Shown here piece by piece: positions 40,578-49,714 of a stretch of 64,000 nucleotides of DNA; the stretch's first letter is position 1, and every line of letters begins with the position of its first letter. Made by a program: the position numbers and the translations under genes. The stretch is taken from positions 248,001 through 312,000 of the forward strand of contig NZ_CP163443.1 of the NCBI RefSeq assembly GCF_041053055.1, written 5' to 3'. This DNA comes from Streptomyces sp. R41. Its GTDB lineage: Bacteria > Actinomycetota > Actinomycetes > Streptomycetales > Streptomycetaceae. The notes below the pieces were generated by a model that ran no database searches, had not been told where the DNA came from, and was given only the letters and a program-made list of their open reading frames with translations.

Positions 40578-41021
40578 TCAGTCCCAGAGTTTGTACGTCA
40601 CTTCCCGCTGCTGCAGCCGCGGGGGCCTGTTGTCGGTATAGATCAGCCGCAGCCGGGTGAAATGCTGCAGTCCAGGATGCTTTCGCCAGCTCTCCGGGCG
40701 GTCGAGCCGCACGCTGACAGGGAAGGTGTGGAATTTTCCGGCGGCACAGTAGGGCAGACAGTCATTCACTGCGTCCAGTCCGCTACCCACCGCGGACGTC
40801 GGCCCCCAATGGAACCACCGCAGCGCCGTCAGGCGGTTGTTGCCGTCCCCGCAGGCCAGCAAGAAGTCGCGCGGCCGTATCTGCGCCTTCGAGAAACAGT
40901 CGACGGCCACCACACGAGTTTCCGCAGGCGACTCAGCGGAAGCGGACGCCGGCACCACTGCCCCCGCCAGCGCCGCGGCGGCACACAGCAGAACCGCTGA
41001 CTTGAGCTTCTGTCTCTGCAT
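40578..41021 (-). CDS. Secreted protein of unknown function
   Basis: 147 aa. Signal peptide LKSAVLLCAAAALAGAVVPA with cleavage near ASA. The mature part has four Cys (DCFS, ACGD, DCLPYCAAG) suggesting disulfides, and a beta-rich end RLRLIYTDNRPPRLQQREVT. Not assigned. It lies 39 bases upstream of the kinase on the same strand and might be co-transcribed. Confidence 0.75.
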   Translation of the reverse strand: MQRQKLKSAVLLCAAAALAGAVVPASASAESPAETRVVAVDCFSKAQIRPRDFLLACGDGNNRLTALRWFHWGPTSAVGSGLDAVNDCLPYCAAGKFHTFPVSVRLDRPESWRKHPGLQHFTRLRLIYTDNRPPRLQQREVTYKLWD

Positions 41022-41375
41022 GCCGGCTCCCCAGCTGCCTCATTGCGAGCCCACGCGGCCCTCGGTGCACACCTCATCCGCCCGCGCACCTCGGTCAGCG
41101 CGCCAGGAGCAGTCGCCCGTGACAACGGCGCCTCATCCAGCAGTTGCTCCTCACTCGACGCTACGACCACGCCCCGCGATACACCACCCGAACAAGCGAG
41201 ACCATGCATCGGCACGGGTCGACAGCGGTACGCGCCGCCCCTCCCCCGTTCAGCCGCGTTACACCGGGTTTTGGCGGAAGCCTCGTCGTGCGGGACCTGC
41301 GGCGGGGCACGCGATTCACGAGACGCGCCGCCCCGGTTCTCGCACAGGCAAGCACAAAACGTGTGTTATTCAGCC
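41022..41375. other. Intergenic region upstream of the multicopper oxidase
   Basis: Divergent promoter region. The oxidase frame is open through most of it but without family pattern before ATG 41376. AT-richer bases near 41350-41375 (ACAAAACGTGTGTTATT) are the likely promoter. Confidence 0.45.
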
Positions 41376-43064
41376 ATGCACACACATACGCGGCGCACCT
41401 TGCTCGGTGCCTCGATCGTGGCCGTCGGCTCGGGATTCCTGTCTGCCTGCTCAGGGACCGACTCCCGCTCAGGGACCGATTCCGGCTCAGGGACCGACTC
41501 CGGCGCCCGCCCAGGGCCCGGCTCGCACCCGGAGCCCGGATCCCACGCGAGGACCGACTCCCACTCGAGGTCTGCGACAGCCGGGCACGGCAGCAGGGCC
41601 TTCGTCCCCAAGGGGCCCAAGGGATACGTGAACCCGTCCGATCCCGAGGTCATCGCCGCCGAGAAGGCCCGCGGGCCCGGCCCCGTCCGCAGGTTCAGGC
41701 TGACCGCCGCCGAGACCACCCTCGACCTGGGCGGGCGAACCGTCAGGTCATGGGCGTACGGCGACACACTGCCCGGCAAGGAGGTCAGGATCACCGCGGG
41801 CGACATCCTCGACCTGACGCTCGCCAACCACCTGCCCGTGACGACGACGCTGCACTCGCACGGTGTCCGCATGCGCTGCGACATGGACGGCGTACCTGGT
41901 CTGACCCAGTACCCCATCGAGCCCGGCGCGGACTTCAGCTACCGCTTCGCCGTGACACACCCAGGCACGTACTGGCTGCATTCGCACTCGGGAATGCAGC
42001 TCGACCGCGGCCTGTACGCCCCGCTGATCGTCGAGGACCGCAGGGAGCCCTTGTCCTACGACAAGGAGTGGGTCATCGTCCTCGACGACTGGGTGGACGG
42101 CGTCGCCGGCTCCACTCCGGACGGCGTGCTCGCGCAGTTGCACCACGGCAAGAGTGCGATGGACATGGACATGGGCATGGATGAGGGCAGCGAACACGAC
42201 GGCTCCGGCCATGACAGGTCCGCCGGCCCCTCCCGCGTCCTGCGGAACTCCCACAGCCGCATCCTGCACAGCGAGGGCGGCAATGTCGACTACCCGTTCT
42301 ACCTGATCAACGGCCGCCTCCCGCACACTCCTTCGGTTTTCCGGGCCCGCCCCGGGGACCGCATCCGGCTGCGGATCATCAACGCCGGGGGCGACACGGC
42401 CTTCCGCGTGGCACTGGGCGGCCACGAGATGACGGTGACGCACACGGACGGCTACCCGGTCGAGCACAAGAGGACGGACGCGCTGCTGCTCGGCATGGCT
42501 GAACGCTACGACGTGCTGATCACCGCAAAGGACGGGGTGTTCCCGCTGGTCGCGCTGGCCGAGGGCAAGAACGCCCGAGCCCTGGCACTCCTGCGCACCG
42601 GCGGCGGGGCCAGCCCCCGGGCATCCGTACATCCACGGGAACTCGAGGGCCAGATCGTGCCGGCCAGACGCCTCGTACCACACGAATCCGTGGCCCTCTG
42701 CGGCCGCAAGCCGGACCGTGAGATGCGCGTCAGGCTGACCGGCAGCATGCGGAGATTCGACTGGAGCTTCGACCACCAGCCCTACTCCATCCAACAACGC
42801 CACCCGGTCCGAGAGGGGGAACGGGTCCGCCTGACCCTCATCAACGGCACCGACATGTGGCACCCCTTGCACCTGCACGGCCACACCTTCGCCCTCAAGG
42901 GCATCGACGCGGTCGGAGCCCGCAAGGACACCTCCGTGGTACTTCCGCACCGCAAACTCGTCGTCGACTTCAACGCCGACAACCCCGGCCTGTGGATGCT
43001 CCACTGCCACAACCAGTACCACTCCGAATCCGGCATGATGACCATCCTCGGCTACCGAAAGTGA
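41376..43064 (+). CDS. Exported multicopper oxidase
   Basis: 562 aa from ATG 41376. N-terminus MHTHTRRTLLGASIVAVGSG combines a Tat-like RR motif with a lipobox (LSAC). A low-complexity linker with SGTDS units follows (about residues 27-70). Copper ligands: HSHG near 160, HSHSG near 202, HPLHLHGHTF near 496, and HCHNQYHSESGM near 543. An MDMDMGMDEG Met/Asp stretch in mid-protein may bind copper. It should oxidise phenols or Cu(I) outside the cell. Confidence 0.88.
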   Translation: MHTHTRRTLLGASIVAVGSGFLSACSGTDSRSGTDSGSGTDSGARPGPGSHPEPGSHARTDSHSRSATAGHGSRAFVPKGPKGYVNPSDPEVIAAEKARGPGPVRRFRLTAAETTLDLGGRTVRSWAYGDTLPGKEVRITAGDILDLTLANHLPVTTTLHSHGVRMRCDMDGVPGLTQYPIEPGADFSYRFAVTHPGTYWLHSHSGMQLDRGLYAPLIVEDRREPLSYDKEWVIVLDDWVDGVAGSTPDGVLAQLHHGKSAMDMDMGMDEGSEHDGSGHDRSAGPSRVLRNSHSRILHSEGGNVDYPFYLINGRLPHTPSVFRARPGDRIRLRIINAGGDTAFRVALGGHEMTVTHTDGYPVEHKRTDALLLGMAERYDVLITAKDGVFPLVALAEGKNARALALLRTGGGASPRASVHPRELEGQIVPARRLVPHESVALCGRKPDREMRVRLTGSMRRFDWSFDHQPYSIQQRHPVREGERVRLTLINGTDMWHPLHLHGHTFALKGIDAVGARKDTSVVLPHRKLVVDFNADNPGLWMLHCHNQYHSESGMMTILGYRK

Positions 43065-43134
43065 CCACGGTGTCGACTACCCGCCCACCACCGTCGTCAT
43101 AGCACCGCAATGGGCTTATCGGCCTCCGGAGTTG

Positions 43135-43431
43135 TCATGAATACCTCCCCTTGCCGAGTGCAGGGCCGGGGGTGGCCGTCTCCAGCTCCGGAGGTACCGA
43201 AGGAGCCCGGGAATCGAATGTGTGAACGACTGCCCAGCCGGCTGCCGTCTCCTGGTAGCGCGGGGTGACGAGGATCGGACGGCACTCACCGCTCGGCACC
43301 TGGACCACGGCAACAGACCTCCGGCGATCAGACACCAACTGCTCATCGATGAGGGGAAGTTGCGCATGGAGTTGTAGCCGACCGCCCGAACCCCCGGGCC
43401 CATCTGCCGCGCTTGACTTCGACGCGATCAT
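43135..43431 (-). CDS. Small hypothetical protein
   Basis: 98 aa from ATG 43431. The middle reads LPLIDEQLVSDRRRSVAVVQ and ECRPILVTPRYQETAAGWAV; the product ends GPALGKGRYS. AAGTTA on the plus strand (TAACTT on minus, 43443-43438) sits at -12 to -7, fitting a leaderless start. The family is not recognised. The frame has normal amino acid balance, so it may be real. Confidence 0.5.
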   Translation of the reverse strand: MIASKSSAADGPGGSGGRLQLHAQLPLIDEQLVSDRRRSVAVVQVPSGECRPILVTPRYQETAAGWAVVHTFDSRAPSVPPELETATPGPALGKGRYS

Positions 43432-43749
43432 ATGCGTAAGTTAGAGGCGGATTAAACCAAATGTCCGTCTTCACCTGATGAGACGAACAATCTCAACACG
43501 CGACCGCCGATCACCCGGTCGTCGGTTGTACGACGGACGAATGCCCCGCCGCGGGGACTGCCGAACTGAGCAGCCTCGTCGGGCCCGATGCTGCGCATTC
43601 AGCGCATGAGTCGGCGACGGCAACTCCCGTCAATTCCAAGGCCGATGTACCGGACCCCTTCGCGAACGTATCAGTGCCCCACAAGGTGCTGACGTCACCG
43701 CGAGCGTGCGGAGCTCGGAGCCGTCGACGCTCCCGGGAAGGGGAACACC
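43432..43749. other. Intergenic region between divergent genes
   Basis: AT-richer at its left end (43440-43500), matching the promoter of the small minus-strand gene. No other gene recognised. Confidence 0.4.
43438..43443 (-). promoter_or_regulatory. -10 box of a probable leaderless gene
   Basis: TAACTT on the minus strand lies at -12 to -7 of ATG 43431, in a locally AT-rich stretch. No ribosome site precedes the start. Confidence 0.45.
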
Positions 43750-44154
43750 ATGCGGGTTATGACATCAACGGCTTTCCGGCTGCTCGCCAGCCTGTTCGCT
43801 GCCCTGGCTCTGGCCCTGGGCGGAGCAAGCATCGCCAGTGCCACCACCACGGGCCACCACGATTCGTCCGACGACAACTGCAGCAGCAGTTACTGGAGCG
43901 GCCACGACTCGTGCAATGACGACGACTGGGGTCGCAGTCACGACGACCATGGGAACCGTGACTCCGATAACGATCACGGTGGGTACGGCAATGGCGACCA
44001 CGGCAACGGTGACCACGGCAATGGCGACCATGGCAACGGCGGCCACGGCAACGGCGGGCACGGCAATGGCGGGCACGGCGGCGGCGGTCACGGTGGCGGC
44101 GGTCACGGTGGCGGCGGCGGTCACGGCGGCGGCGGCGGAAACGGCGGCCACTGA
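43750..44154 (+). CDS. Secreted His/Gly/Asp-rich repeat protein
   Basis: 134 aa from ATG 43750 (GGGAAGGGG upstream); ATG 43759 is an alternative. Signal peptide LASLFAALALALGGASIASA. The mature part is almost entirely GNGDHGNG, then GNGGHG, then GGGGHG units, about 18 His in 90 residues. Such a polymer can bind copper, zinc or nickel, or form surface material. It follows a multicopper oxidase by 700 bases, so metal handling is a reasonable guess. No catalytic domain. Confidence 0.78.
   Translation: MRVMTSTAFRLLASLFAALALALGGASIASATTTGHHDSSDDNCSSSYWSGHDSCNDDDWGRSHDDHGNRDSDNDHGGYGNGDHGNGDHGNGDHGNGGHGNGGHGNGGHGGGGHGGGGHGGGGGHGGGGGNGGH
43975..44151 (+). repeat. Degenerate 12-15 bp tandem repeats coding His/Gly units
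   Basis: Units of the type GGCAACGGTGACCAC and GGCGGCGGTCAC repeat across the second half of the secreted protein gene. First DHGNG, then GHGNG, then GHGGGG units. Confidence 0.75.
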
Positions 44155-44320
44155 CGCTTGAAGTTTGACGGCGAGTCAACTCGGCAAGCCAGTTGGGCCC
44201 TCTCTGGTAGCCCCGCGTCGCCACAGCTACGCGGGACTACTTGTCGCGCCGCGCATGGGTCGCACCCCCGCAACACCGGCCGGGCGTAGAGAAGTTACCC
44301 GGATCCGCTCGGATTCGAAC

Positions 44321-44354
44321 GAGGGGCCGGAGCCTGTAAGGGTTCCGGCCCCTC
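44321..44354. terminator. Strong hairpin between convergent genes
   Basis: GAGGGGCCGGAGCC (44321-44334), loop TGTAAG, GGTTCCGGCCCCTC (44341-44354): a 14-bp stem with one G-T pair. It separates the His-rich protein gene and the DUF427 gene. Confidence 0.75.
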
Positions 44355-44409
44355 CCCACGGGTCAACGCACATCTGACGGACCGTGAACCGACGAAAAGC
44401 GTGTGAGCT

Positions 44410-45225
44410 CTACGTCGTTGGGCGCGCCAGGAGTGTGGCGCTGAACGGAGTGACGGGGCGCTCAAGGACTTCACCGTCCACGGTGATGTCGACTGCTTCG
44501 TTGTAGAAGGCGATGCGCCGTTCGATGGCGGCCACGGCGGGCAGCGGGTGCAGATAGCTCCAGGCGAGGTTCGGCGGCGCGTCGGCTTCGCCCTGCCGGG
44601 ACCAGTACTCGGCGGTGCCCTTGTACGGGCAGCCGCTGGTGTGGTTTGTATGGACGAGCAGGTCCAGGCGAACGTCCTCGCGCGGAACGTAGTAGCGCAC
44701 AGGCAGCCCGGTTTCGAAGAGCAGCACAGGCCGGTGGGTGTCGGCGACGACCGTTCCGTTGATCTCCACCGTGACGTGCCGGCTGCTCGGCAGTGCGTCC
44801 ACCCGCTTGTGCGGGTCGCGAGGGTGGATGAAGATCTCTTCCTCCTCCTCGTACCAGTGGGCCAGTCCCCTGCCGCTGCGCTGGAACCATTCGAACGCGA
44901 CGAGGTCGGCCAATTCGTCGGCGGGGAAGGTCCAGGCCGCGTTCTCCAGCAGTTCGTCGCCGATTTCCAGGTCGTAGAAGATCTGCGAGCCTGAGTGCGT
45001 GCCGATCGGCGGGTTCTTGGCCGGGCGCAGCAGGTCGGCCCGGATCTCCTCGCGGGGGAAGGCGTACAGCGGGACCGGCCGACCGGGCTCCCAGACAAGC
45101 ACCGGATGCCTGCTGTCGACGACGGTGATGTCGCCGGTGCGGCCACGCACCCAGCGTTCACTCGGCTCCCACAGGATGCCTTCCGGCGTCGTCCTGACGG
45201 ACCGCGCTGTGAGGAATGTGCTCAT
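44410..45225 (-). CDS. DUF427-family protein with two repeats
   Basis: 271 aa from ATG 45225 with AGGAGAG seven bases ahead. Two DUF427 units: first about residues 25-135 (GDITVVDSRHPVLVWEPGRP, YDLEIGDELLENAAWTFP), second about 145-250 (ADTHRPVLLFETGLPVRYYV, GCPYKGTAEYWS, PAVAAIERRIAFYNEAVDIT). The family is widespread, cytoplasmic and has no established reaction. Standing alone in its transcript. Confidence 0.85.
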   Translation of the reverse strand: MSTFLTARSVRTTPEGILWEPSERWVRGRTGDITVVDSRHPVLVWEPGRPVPLYAFPREEIRADLLRPAKNPPIGTHSGSQIFYDLEIGDELLENAAWTFPADELADLVAFEWFQRSGRGLAHWYEEEEEIFIHPRDPHKRVDALPSSRHVTVEINGTVVADTHRPVLLFETGLPVRYYVPREDVRLDLLVHTNHTSGCPYKGTAEYWSRQGEADAPPNLAWSYLHPLPAVAAIERRIAFYNEAVDITVDGEVLERPVTPFSATLLARPTT

Positions 45226-45477
45226 GACCGGCTCTCCTTCCAGAGGGTGACCACGGCGTACGCGATGCTCGCGCCGGGCCACGACCCGGGGTCCGCACCG
45301 TCACTCGTACGGTCGCACATGGAGTACGGCGACCACCCGCCGCTACGCCCGCCACCTGCGGTTCGTGAACGGGTCCATGGTGCAGGTGTTGCCCTCCGGA
45401 GCGCGTTGTGACGTAATCGGAGAACCCGCAGAGCGGATCTTGGCAGTGCCGGTGCCGCGCCGGAAGGAGCGGCTGGT

Positions 45478-47523
45478 ATGCACGGGTATGGAACCGGGGA
45501 CGAGGACGGGGTCACCGCCGCGCCGGGCGGCCTGCTCGACCTGTTGCAGGTCGCGGCCGTGGTGCTCGACAGCGACGGCCGCATCGTGTTGTGGAGTCCG
45601 GAAGCCGAACAACTGCTCGGATATCGGGCGGATGAGGCTCTTGACCACGGCGCCGACGACCTCCTGGTCTCGCCCGACAACCGGCAGCGGGCGCGCGAGC
45701 TGTTCGCGCAGGTCCGGTCCGGAGCCAGATGGGCGGGTGTCTTCCCCTTGCAGCACAGGGACGGCACGGAACGCTCGGTGGAGTTTCGCACCATGCGGCT
45801 GCGCGACAGCCACGGGCAGGCCCATCTTCTCGGCCTGGCGGCGGATGCCACCACGGTACGGCGCGTGGAGCGGGAGCTGGCACTGTCCCACAGCCTGGTC
45901 AATCAGACCCCGCTGGGCATCGCTGTCTTCGACACCGATCTGCGATGGGTGGGCGTCAATCCGGCCATGGAGCGGATCAACGGTCTGCCCGAGGAAGCGG
46001 TCCTGGGGCGCCGTATCCGGGAGGTGCTGCCGAGTCTGGACGCGGAGACCATCGAGTCGCGCATGCGGCTTGTCCTGGCCAGCGGAAAATCCCTGTTGGA
46101 CCAGCAGACCGTCGGCAGGACGGCGGCCGGCACCGAAGACCGCGCGTACTCGGAGTCGTACCACCGCATCGAGGACGCCCAGGGCCGCGTCCTCGGACTG
46201 GCGATGGCCATCATCGACGTCTCCGAGCGGCAGCAGGCGGCTGCCGAGGTCGCCCAGGCCCGTGAGCACCTGTCCGTGATCGCGGACGCCGGTGTCCGTA
46301 TCGGCACCACGTTGGATCTTCAGCAGACCGCTCGGGAACTGGCCGACGTCGCCGTACCGGAGCTTGCGGACCTGGCAGCCGTCGATGTGCTCGAGGCGGT
46401 GGTCGCCCACGGCACCACCACCGCGGTCACCGGAGACGCCCATGCCGAGTTCAGGGCGCTGGCCGTATCGGCCGGGTACCTCACGGACGCCATCCACGCC
46501 GCGGACCCGGTCGGTGAGCTGGCCACCTACAGCTCCACCCGGATCATCACCCAGTGTGTCCGGGAAGCCAGGCCGATCCTGGTGGAGCGCGTGGATTCCG
46601 GGATGATGCGACGCATCGCCAGGGACTCCCATGCCGCCCAGACCCTGCGTACGGCAGGCGTCCACTCCTACCTGGCCGTCCCGCTGGTGGCCCGGGGCGA
46701 AGTGCTGGGCACGCTCAGTCTGTACCGCACCATCAACTCCCGTTCGTTCAACGAACAGGACCGCATCCTCGCCTCGGAACTCGCAGCCCGCGCGGCGATC
46801 TGCGTGGACAACGCCCGGCTCTACGGACGCGAGCGCACGGCGGCGCTGACCCTCCAGCGCAGTCTGCTGCCGGCCATGCCCGTGGACCACGAGGGCCTCG
46901 ACATCGCCGTCCGATATCTTCCGGCGTTGAGCGAGGTCGGCGGGGACTGGTACGACGTGCTGCGCCTGAGCCGGGGACGGACCGGTCTGATCGTCGGCGA
47001 TGTGATGGGCAAGGGTGTCCAAGCCGCGGCCATCATGGGGCAGTTGAGCACCGCAACCCGCGCCCTGGCCCGTCTCGATCCGTCCCCCGCCGAACTGTTG
47101 CACCATCTCGACGACATCGCCGGCTCCCTCGGTGACACGATCGCCACCTGCGTCTATGCCGTGTGCGACCCCCGTCGGGGCACCTGCGAGCTGTCCAGCG
47201 CCGGTCACCTCCCGCCCGTCATGATCCGTCCCGACCGCAGTGCCGAACTCCTGGACGTGCCCGGCGGCGTACCCCTCGGCGTCGGCGGTGTGCCCTTCGG
47301 CACCATGAAGCAGGAACTGCCTCCGGGCTCCTTGCTCGCCCTCTACACCGACGGGCTGGTCGAGAGCCGGAGCCAGCCCATCGACGTCGCCCTGGAATCC
47401 ATGACGAGGATCCTTCAAGGCCCGCAGCACTCCTTGGAGAGGACCAGCGACATGCTGCTCGGCACGTTGCGCCCCGATCCCGACGACGATGTGGCACTCC
47501 TGCTGGTTCGCACACTTGGCTGA
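45478..47523 (+). CDS. PAS-PAS-GAF-PP2C (SpoIIE-type) phosphatase
   Basis: 681 aa, GGAAGGAG eight bases before ATG 45478. PAS 1 about residues 18-125 (AVVLDSDGRIVLWSPEAEQL), PAS 2 about 135-255 (GIAVFDTDLRWVGVNPAMER), GAF about 275-445 (HSYLAVPLVARGEVLGTLSL), PP2C about 455-680 (TLQRSLLPAMPV, EVGGDWYDVL, VGDVMGKGVQAAAIMGQL, LYTDGLVESRS, DDDVALLLVR). Senses a cytoplasmic signal and dephosphorylates an anti-sigma antagonist. Lies 300 bases upstream of the five-gene MoxR operon. Confidence 0.9.
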   Translation: MHGYGTGDEDGVTAAPGGLLDLLQVAAVVLDSDGRIVLWSPEAEQLLGYRADEALDHGADDLLVSPDNRQRARELFAQVRSGARWAGVFPLQHRDGTERSVEFRTMRLRDSHGQAHLLGLAADATTVRRVERELALSHSLVNQTPLGIAVFDTDLRWVGVNPAMERINGLPEEAVLGRRIREVLPSLDAETIESRMRLVLASGKSLLDQQTVGRTAAGTEDRAYSESYHRIEDAQGRVLGLAMAIIDVSERQQAAAEVAQAREHLSVIADAGVRIGTTLDLQQTARELADVAVPELADLAAVDVLEAVVAHGTTTAVTGDAHAEFRALAVSAGYLTDAIHAADPVGELATYSSTRIITQCVREARPILVERVDSGMMRRIARDSHAAQTLRTAGVHSYLAVPLVARGEVLGTLSLYRTINSRSFNEQDRILASELAARAAICVDNARLYGRERTAALTLQRSLLPAMPVDHEGLDIAVRYLPALSEVGGDWYDVLRLSRGRTGLIVGDVMGKGVQAAAIMGQLSTATRALARLDPSPAELLHHLDDIAGSLGDTIATCVYAVCDPRRGTCELSSAGHLPPVMIRPDRSAELLDVPGGVPLGVGGVPFGTMKQELPPGSLLALYTDGLVESRSQPIDVALESMTRILQGPQHSLERTSDMLLGTLRPDPDDDVALLLVRTLG

Positions 47524-47822
47524 CAGGTGACAGCGGCCAGGGGTCGAGGGATGTCGGACTCAGGCGACTGACACCGGGCGCACGTCGTAGTGGGTTCTGC
47601 GAGTCGGCTTGTCCACGGCCTCGGTGCTCATGGGCACCGGGGCCGCTCTCGCCATCCATGCGTCCGCACCCACCGGCACAGCCGCTTCGCAGGCCATCGG
47701 AACGACCGTGCCTGACGCGGCCGTGCGTCCGCGATCGGGCGTTGTCAGTGGTCGCCAGTATGTTCAGTCGTGTCCCGCCGCTGTGGTGTGGAAGTCCCCC
47801 TGCGTGCATAGGAGATGGTGCG
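47524..47822. other. Promoter region of the MoxR/VWA operon
   Basis: About 300 bases with no recognised gene, between the PAS-GAF phosphatase stop and the first start of the five-gene unit. No clear -10 box or operator palindrome could be singled out. Confidence 0.45.
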
Positions 47823-48326
47823 TTGTCGGATTGGGAGAGGTCGAGCACGGCACGGGTGATAGCACCCGCGCGGCCGCGCAAGCTGGCCAAGGTCCCGTTC
47901 GTCGAGCTGGCCGACGGACGCCTGCAGGGCGTGGTGTCCAGCGGCTCGGACATCGAGCGGGTCTATGTCTCGTCGGTGGCGGCGGGCACCTACGGGTTCG
48001 CTTGCAGTACGAACAACAACCGACCCTGCGGCGGCGCAAGGGGTTCGTTCTGCAATCACATCCGGGCCCTGATCAACGAGGCGGTGCTGCAGTACGGCGC
48101 CGGGCGCGTGGCCCGCTATCTGAGGGTGGAGATCGTGGACGGGGAGCCGAGCGCGCAGACCATCGCCGCCGTCATGAGCAACACACGTCCATCGCAGGGG
48201 GACACCAAGGCCGCCGCGCCGGTCTTCAGCCGGTTCCTGCGTCATCTGGCCTATCTGGAACTCGCCCCGAGCACCGCGCCGTTGACGGAGATGCAGTGGT
48301 TCCCGCCGACCAGGGCGGTGGCGTGA
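47823..48326 (+). CDS. Cys/His-cluster (SWIM-like zinc) protein, first gene of the MoxR/VWA operon
   Basis: 167 aa from TTG 47823 with GGAGATGG ahead. Starts SDWERSSTARVIAPARPRKL; a beta segment VPFVELADGRLQGVVSSGSD precedes C61-x7-C69-x7-C77-x-H79 in TYGFACSTNNNRPCGGARGS. This resembles a SWIM zinc-finger layout (CxC...CxH) but the first spacing is wider. Ends TEMQWFPPTRAVA. Likely binds zinc and possibly nucleic acid or protein. Its TGA overlaps the next ATG by one base. Confidence 0.72.
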   Translation: MSDWERSSTARVIAPARPRKLAKVPFVELADGRLQGVVSSGSDIERVYVSSVAAGTYGFACSTNNNRPCGGARGSFCNHIRALINEAVLQYGAGRVARYLRVEIVDGEPSAQTIAAVMSNTRPSQGDTKAAAPVFSRFLRHLAYLELAPSTAPLTEMQWFPPTRAVA

Positions 48327-49714
48327 TGCGCGCCGACCTGCTGTCCGAGACCATCGCCGGGCTCGACGAAGCCGTGGCGGCCGTCGACGCCTTCGACCGG
48401 GCTCTCGTCGCCGGCCTGCTCCGTCCCCAGCCCGCCCAGGCCGCCGGTCTCACAGAGCTCGCCGACGCCGTCGCGGGTACCCCACTTGCCGCCAGGGTCG
48501 CCGAGGCGGCCGAGAAGACGGCGGCCGGAGCCGCGAGCGAAGACCACTTCATCGCCCTCGCCGCCGCTCGTACGGCACTCCTCGGCTCCGTTCACGACGC
48601 CCTCGTGAGCCGCCTCGACGAGGCCACCGGCCGCACCCGCAGCGAGGAGACGGCCCCGCCGGCCGCGAGGCGGCAGGCCGCGAATCTGCTCGTCGCCGCC
48701 CGCTCCTGGCTGTCCGATCTGGCGCGCTCGGGGTGGCAGGGAATCGACCACGACGTGGTCTCCGGGTCGGCACAAGTCGTCTCGGCGATGCTTCCGGACC
48801 CGAGCCTGCGCCGCCTCGCGACGCTGCTCGACGGCTTCGCCGCCGAACTCGCCGCATCCTGCCCGGGCGCGTCACTGGACCGTGCCCCGGAGCGCCGATG
48901 GGGAGATCTCTGGTCGCGCGCGATGCTCCTGACGCTGCCCGGCGCCGTCGCCGGGCCCGCGACCGGTACGGCCACCGGACGCCTCCTGCCCCTCGGCGTC
49001 GACCTGCAGGAGCACGCGACCGCCGTACAGGCCCAGGTCCACGCGGTGTTCGAGCCCGCGGACGGCGCCGCGCCCCGTCTGGTGCGGGCCGGCGTGTCGG
49101 TGCCGAAGCCCGACACAGTGGTCGGAGCCGGCCTCTGGCAGCTGGTGCGCCCGCACATGTCGCTCCTGGCGGCCGTCAGCGAAGGTCGCTCGATGGACCT
49201 CGCCGGCATGCCGGTCACCGCCGAGGGCGACCTGATCTGGAGCGACGAGCACGCACGCCCGAGCGAGCCCGCCGACGCCTTCGCCACCGCACGCGTCGCG
49301 CTGCCCTCCGCCACCGACGCGGCGACCGCACCCCTGGACCGGCACCCGGCGCGTATCGCCGTACCCGTGTTCCTGGAGGGCTACGTCGCCCAGACAGACG
49401 ACGACGCACTCACGTTCACCGTCGCCGGACACCCGCTCGCTGTCGACACCGACCGCATTCCGACCGCCGGGCCGCTCACCCCTGAGGCCGTCGCGGCGTC
49501 CGGCGCGTGCATCGGGCTGCTCCGCTGGGACGCAGGGACGTATCGCGTCCAGCCGCTGGCCGTGGAGACGACCGTACGGAAGAAGGCTGTCGCGATCCAC
49601 GCCGGAGGATGGGCCGGGGGCACGACCGACAAGGCGGGCGTCAAGGCCGAGAAGGCCGCCATCGACGCCGTGGCCGTGCTGCGGGAGCGTGCGGGGAGGC
49701 TGTTGCGGAAATGA
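48326..49714 (+). CDS. Unknown protein of the MoxR/VWA operon
   Basis: 462 aa, start ATG 48326 overlapping the previous stop (TGATG). N-terminal about 190 residues are Ala-rich and helical (LSETIAGLDEAVAAVDAFDR, RRQAANLLVAARSWLSDLAR). The C-terminal half is beta-rich with HPARIAVPVFLEGYVAQTDD and a Gly/Lys-rich end. No enzyme motif recognised. Position between the Cys/His protein and the VWA protein suggests an adaptor or substrate-recognition part of a multi-protein AAA+ complex. The stop overlaps the VWA start by four bases. Confidence 0.7.
   Translation: MRADLLSETIAGLDEAVAAVDAFDRALVAGLLRPQPAQAAGLTELADAVAGTPLAARVAEAAEKTAAGAASEDHFIALAAARTALLGSVHDALVSRLDEATGRTRSEETAPPAARRQAANLLVAARSWLSDLARSGWQGIDHDVVSGSAQVVSAMLPDPSLRRLATLLDGFAAELAASCPGASLDRAPERRWGDLWSRAMLLTLPGAVAGPATGTATGRLLPLGVDLQEHATAVQAQVHAVFEPADGAAPRLVRAGVSVPKPDTVVGAGLWQLVRPHMSLLAAVSEGRSMDLAGMPVTAEGDLIWSDEHARPSEPADAFATARVALPSATDAATAPLDRHPARIAVPVFLEGYVAQTDDDALTFTVAGHPLAVDTDRIPTAGPLTPEAVAASGACIGLLRWDAGTYRVQPLAVETTVRKKAVAIHAGGWAGGTTDKAGVKAEKAAIDAVAVLRERAGRLLRK

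Noticed and set aside
44297..44354. tRNA-like T-loop (GTTCGAATC on the minus strand) beside a hairpin
   Set aside because: The T-stem pairs only with an 8-base loop, and no acceptor, D or anticodon arms fit. The hairpin is better read as a terminator.
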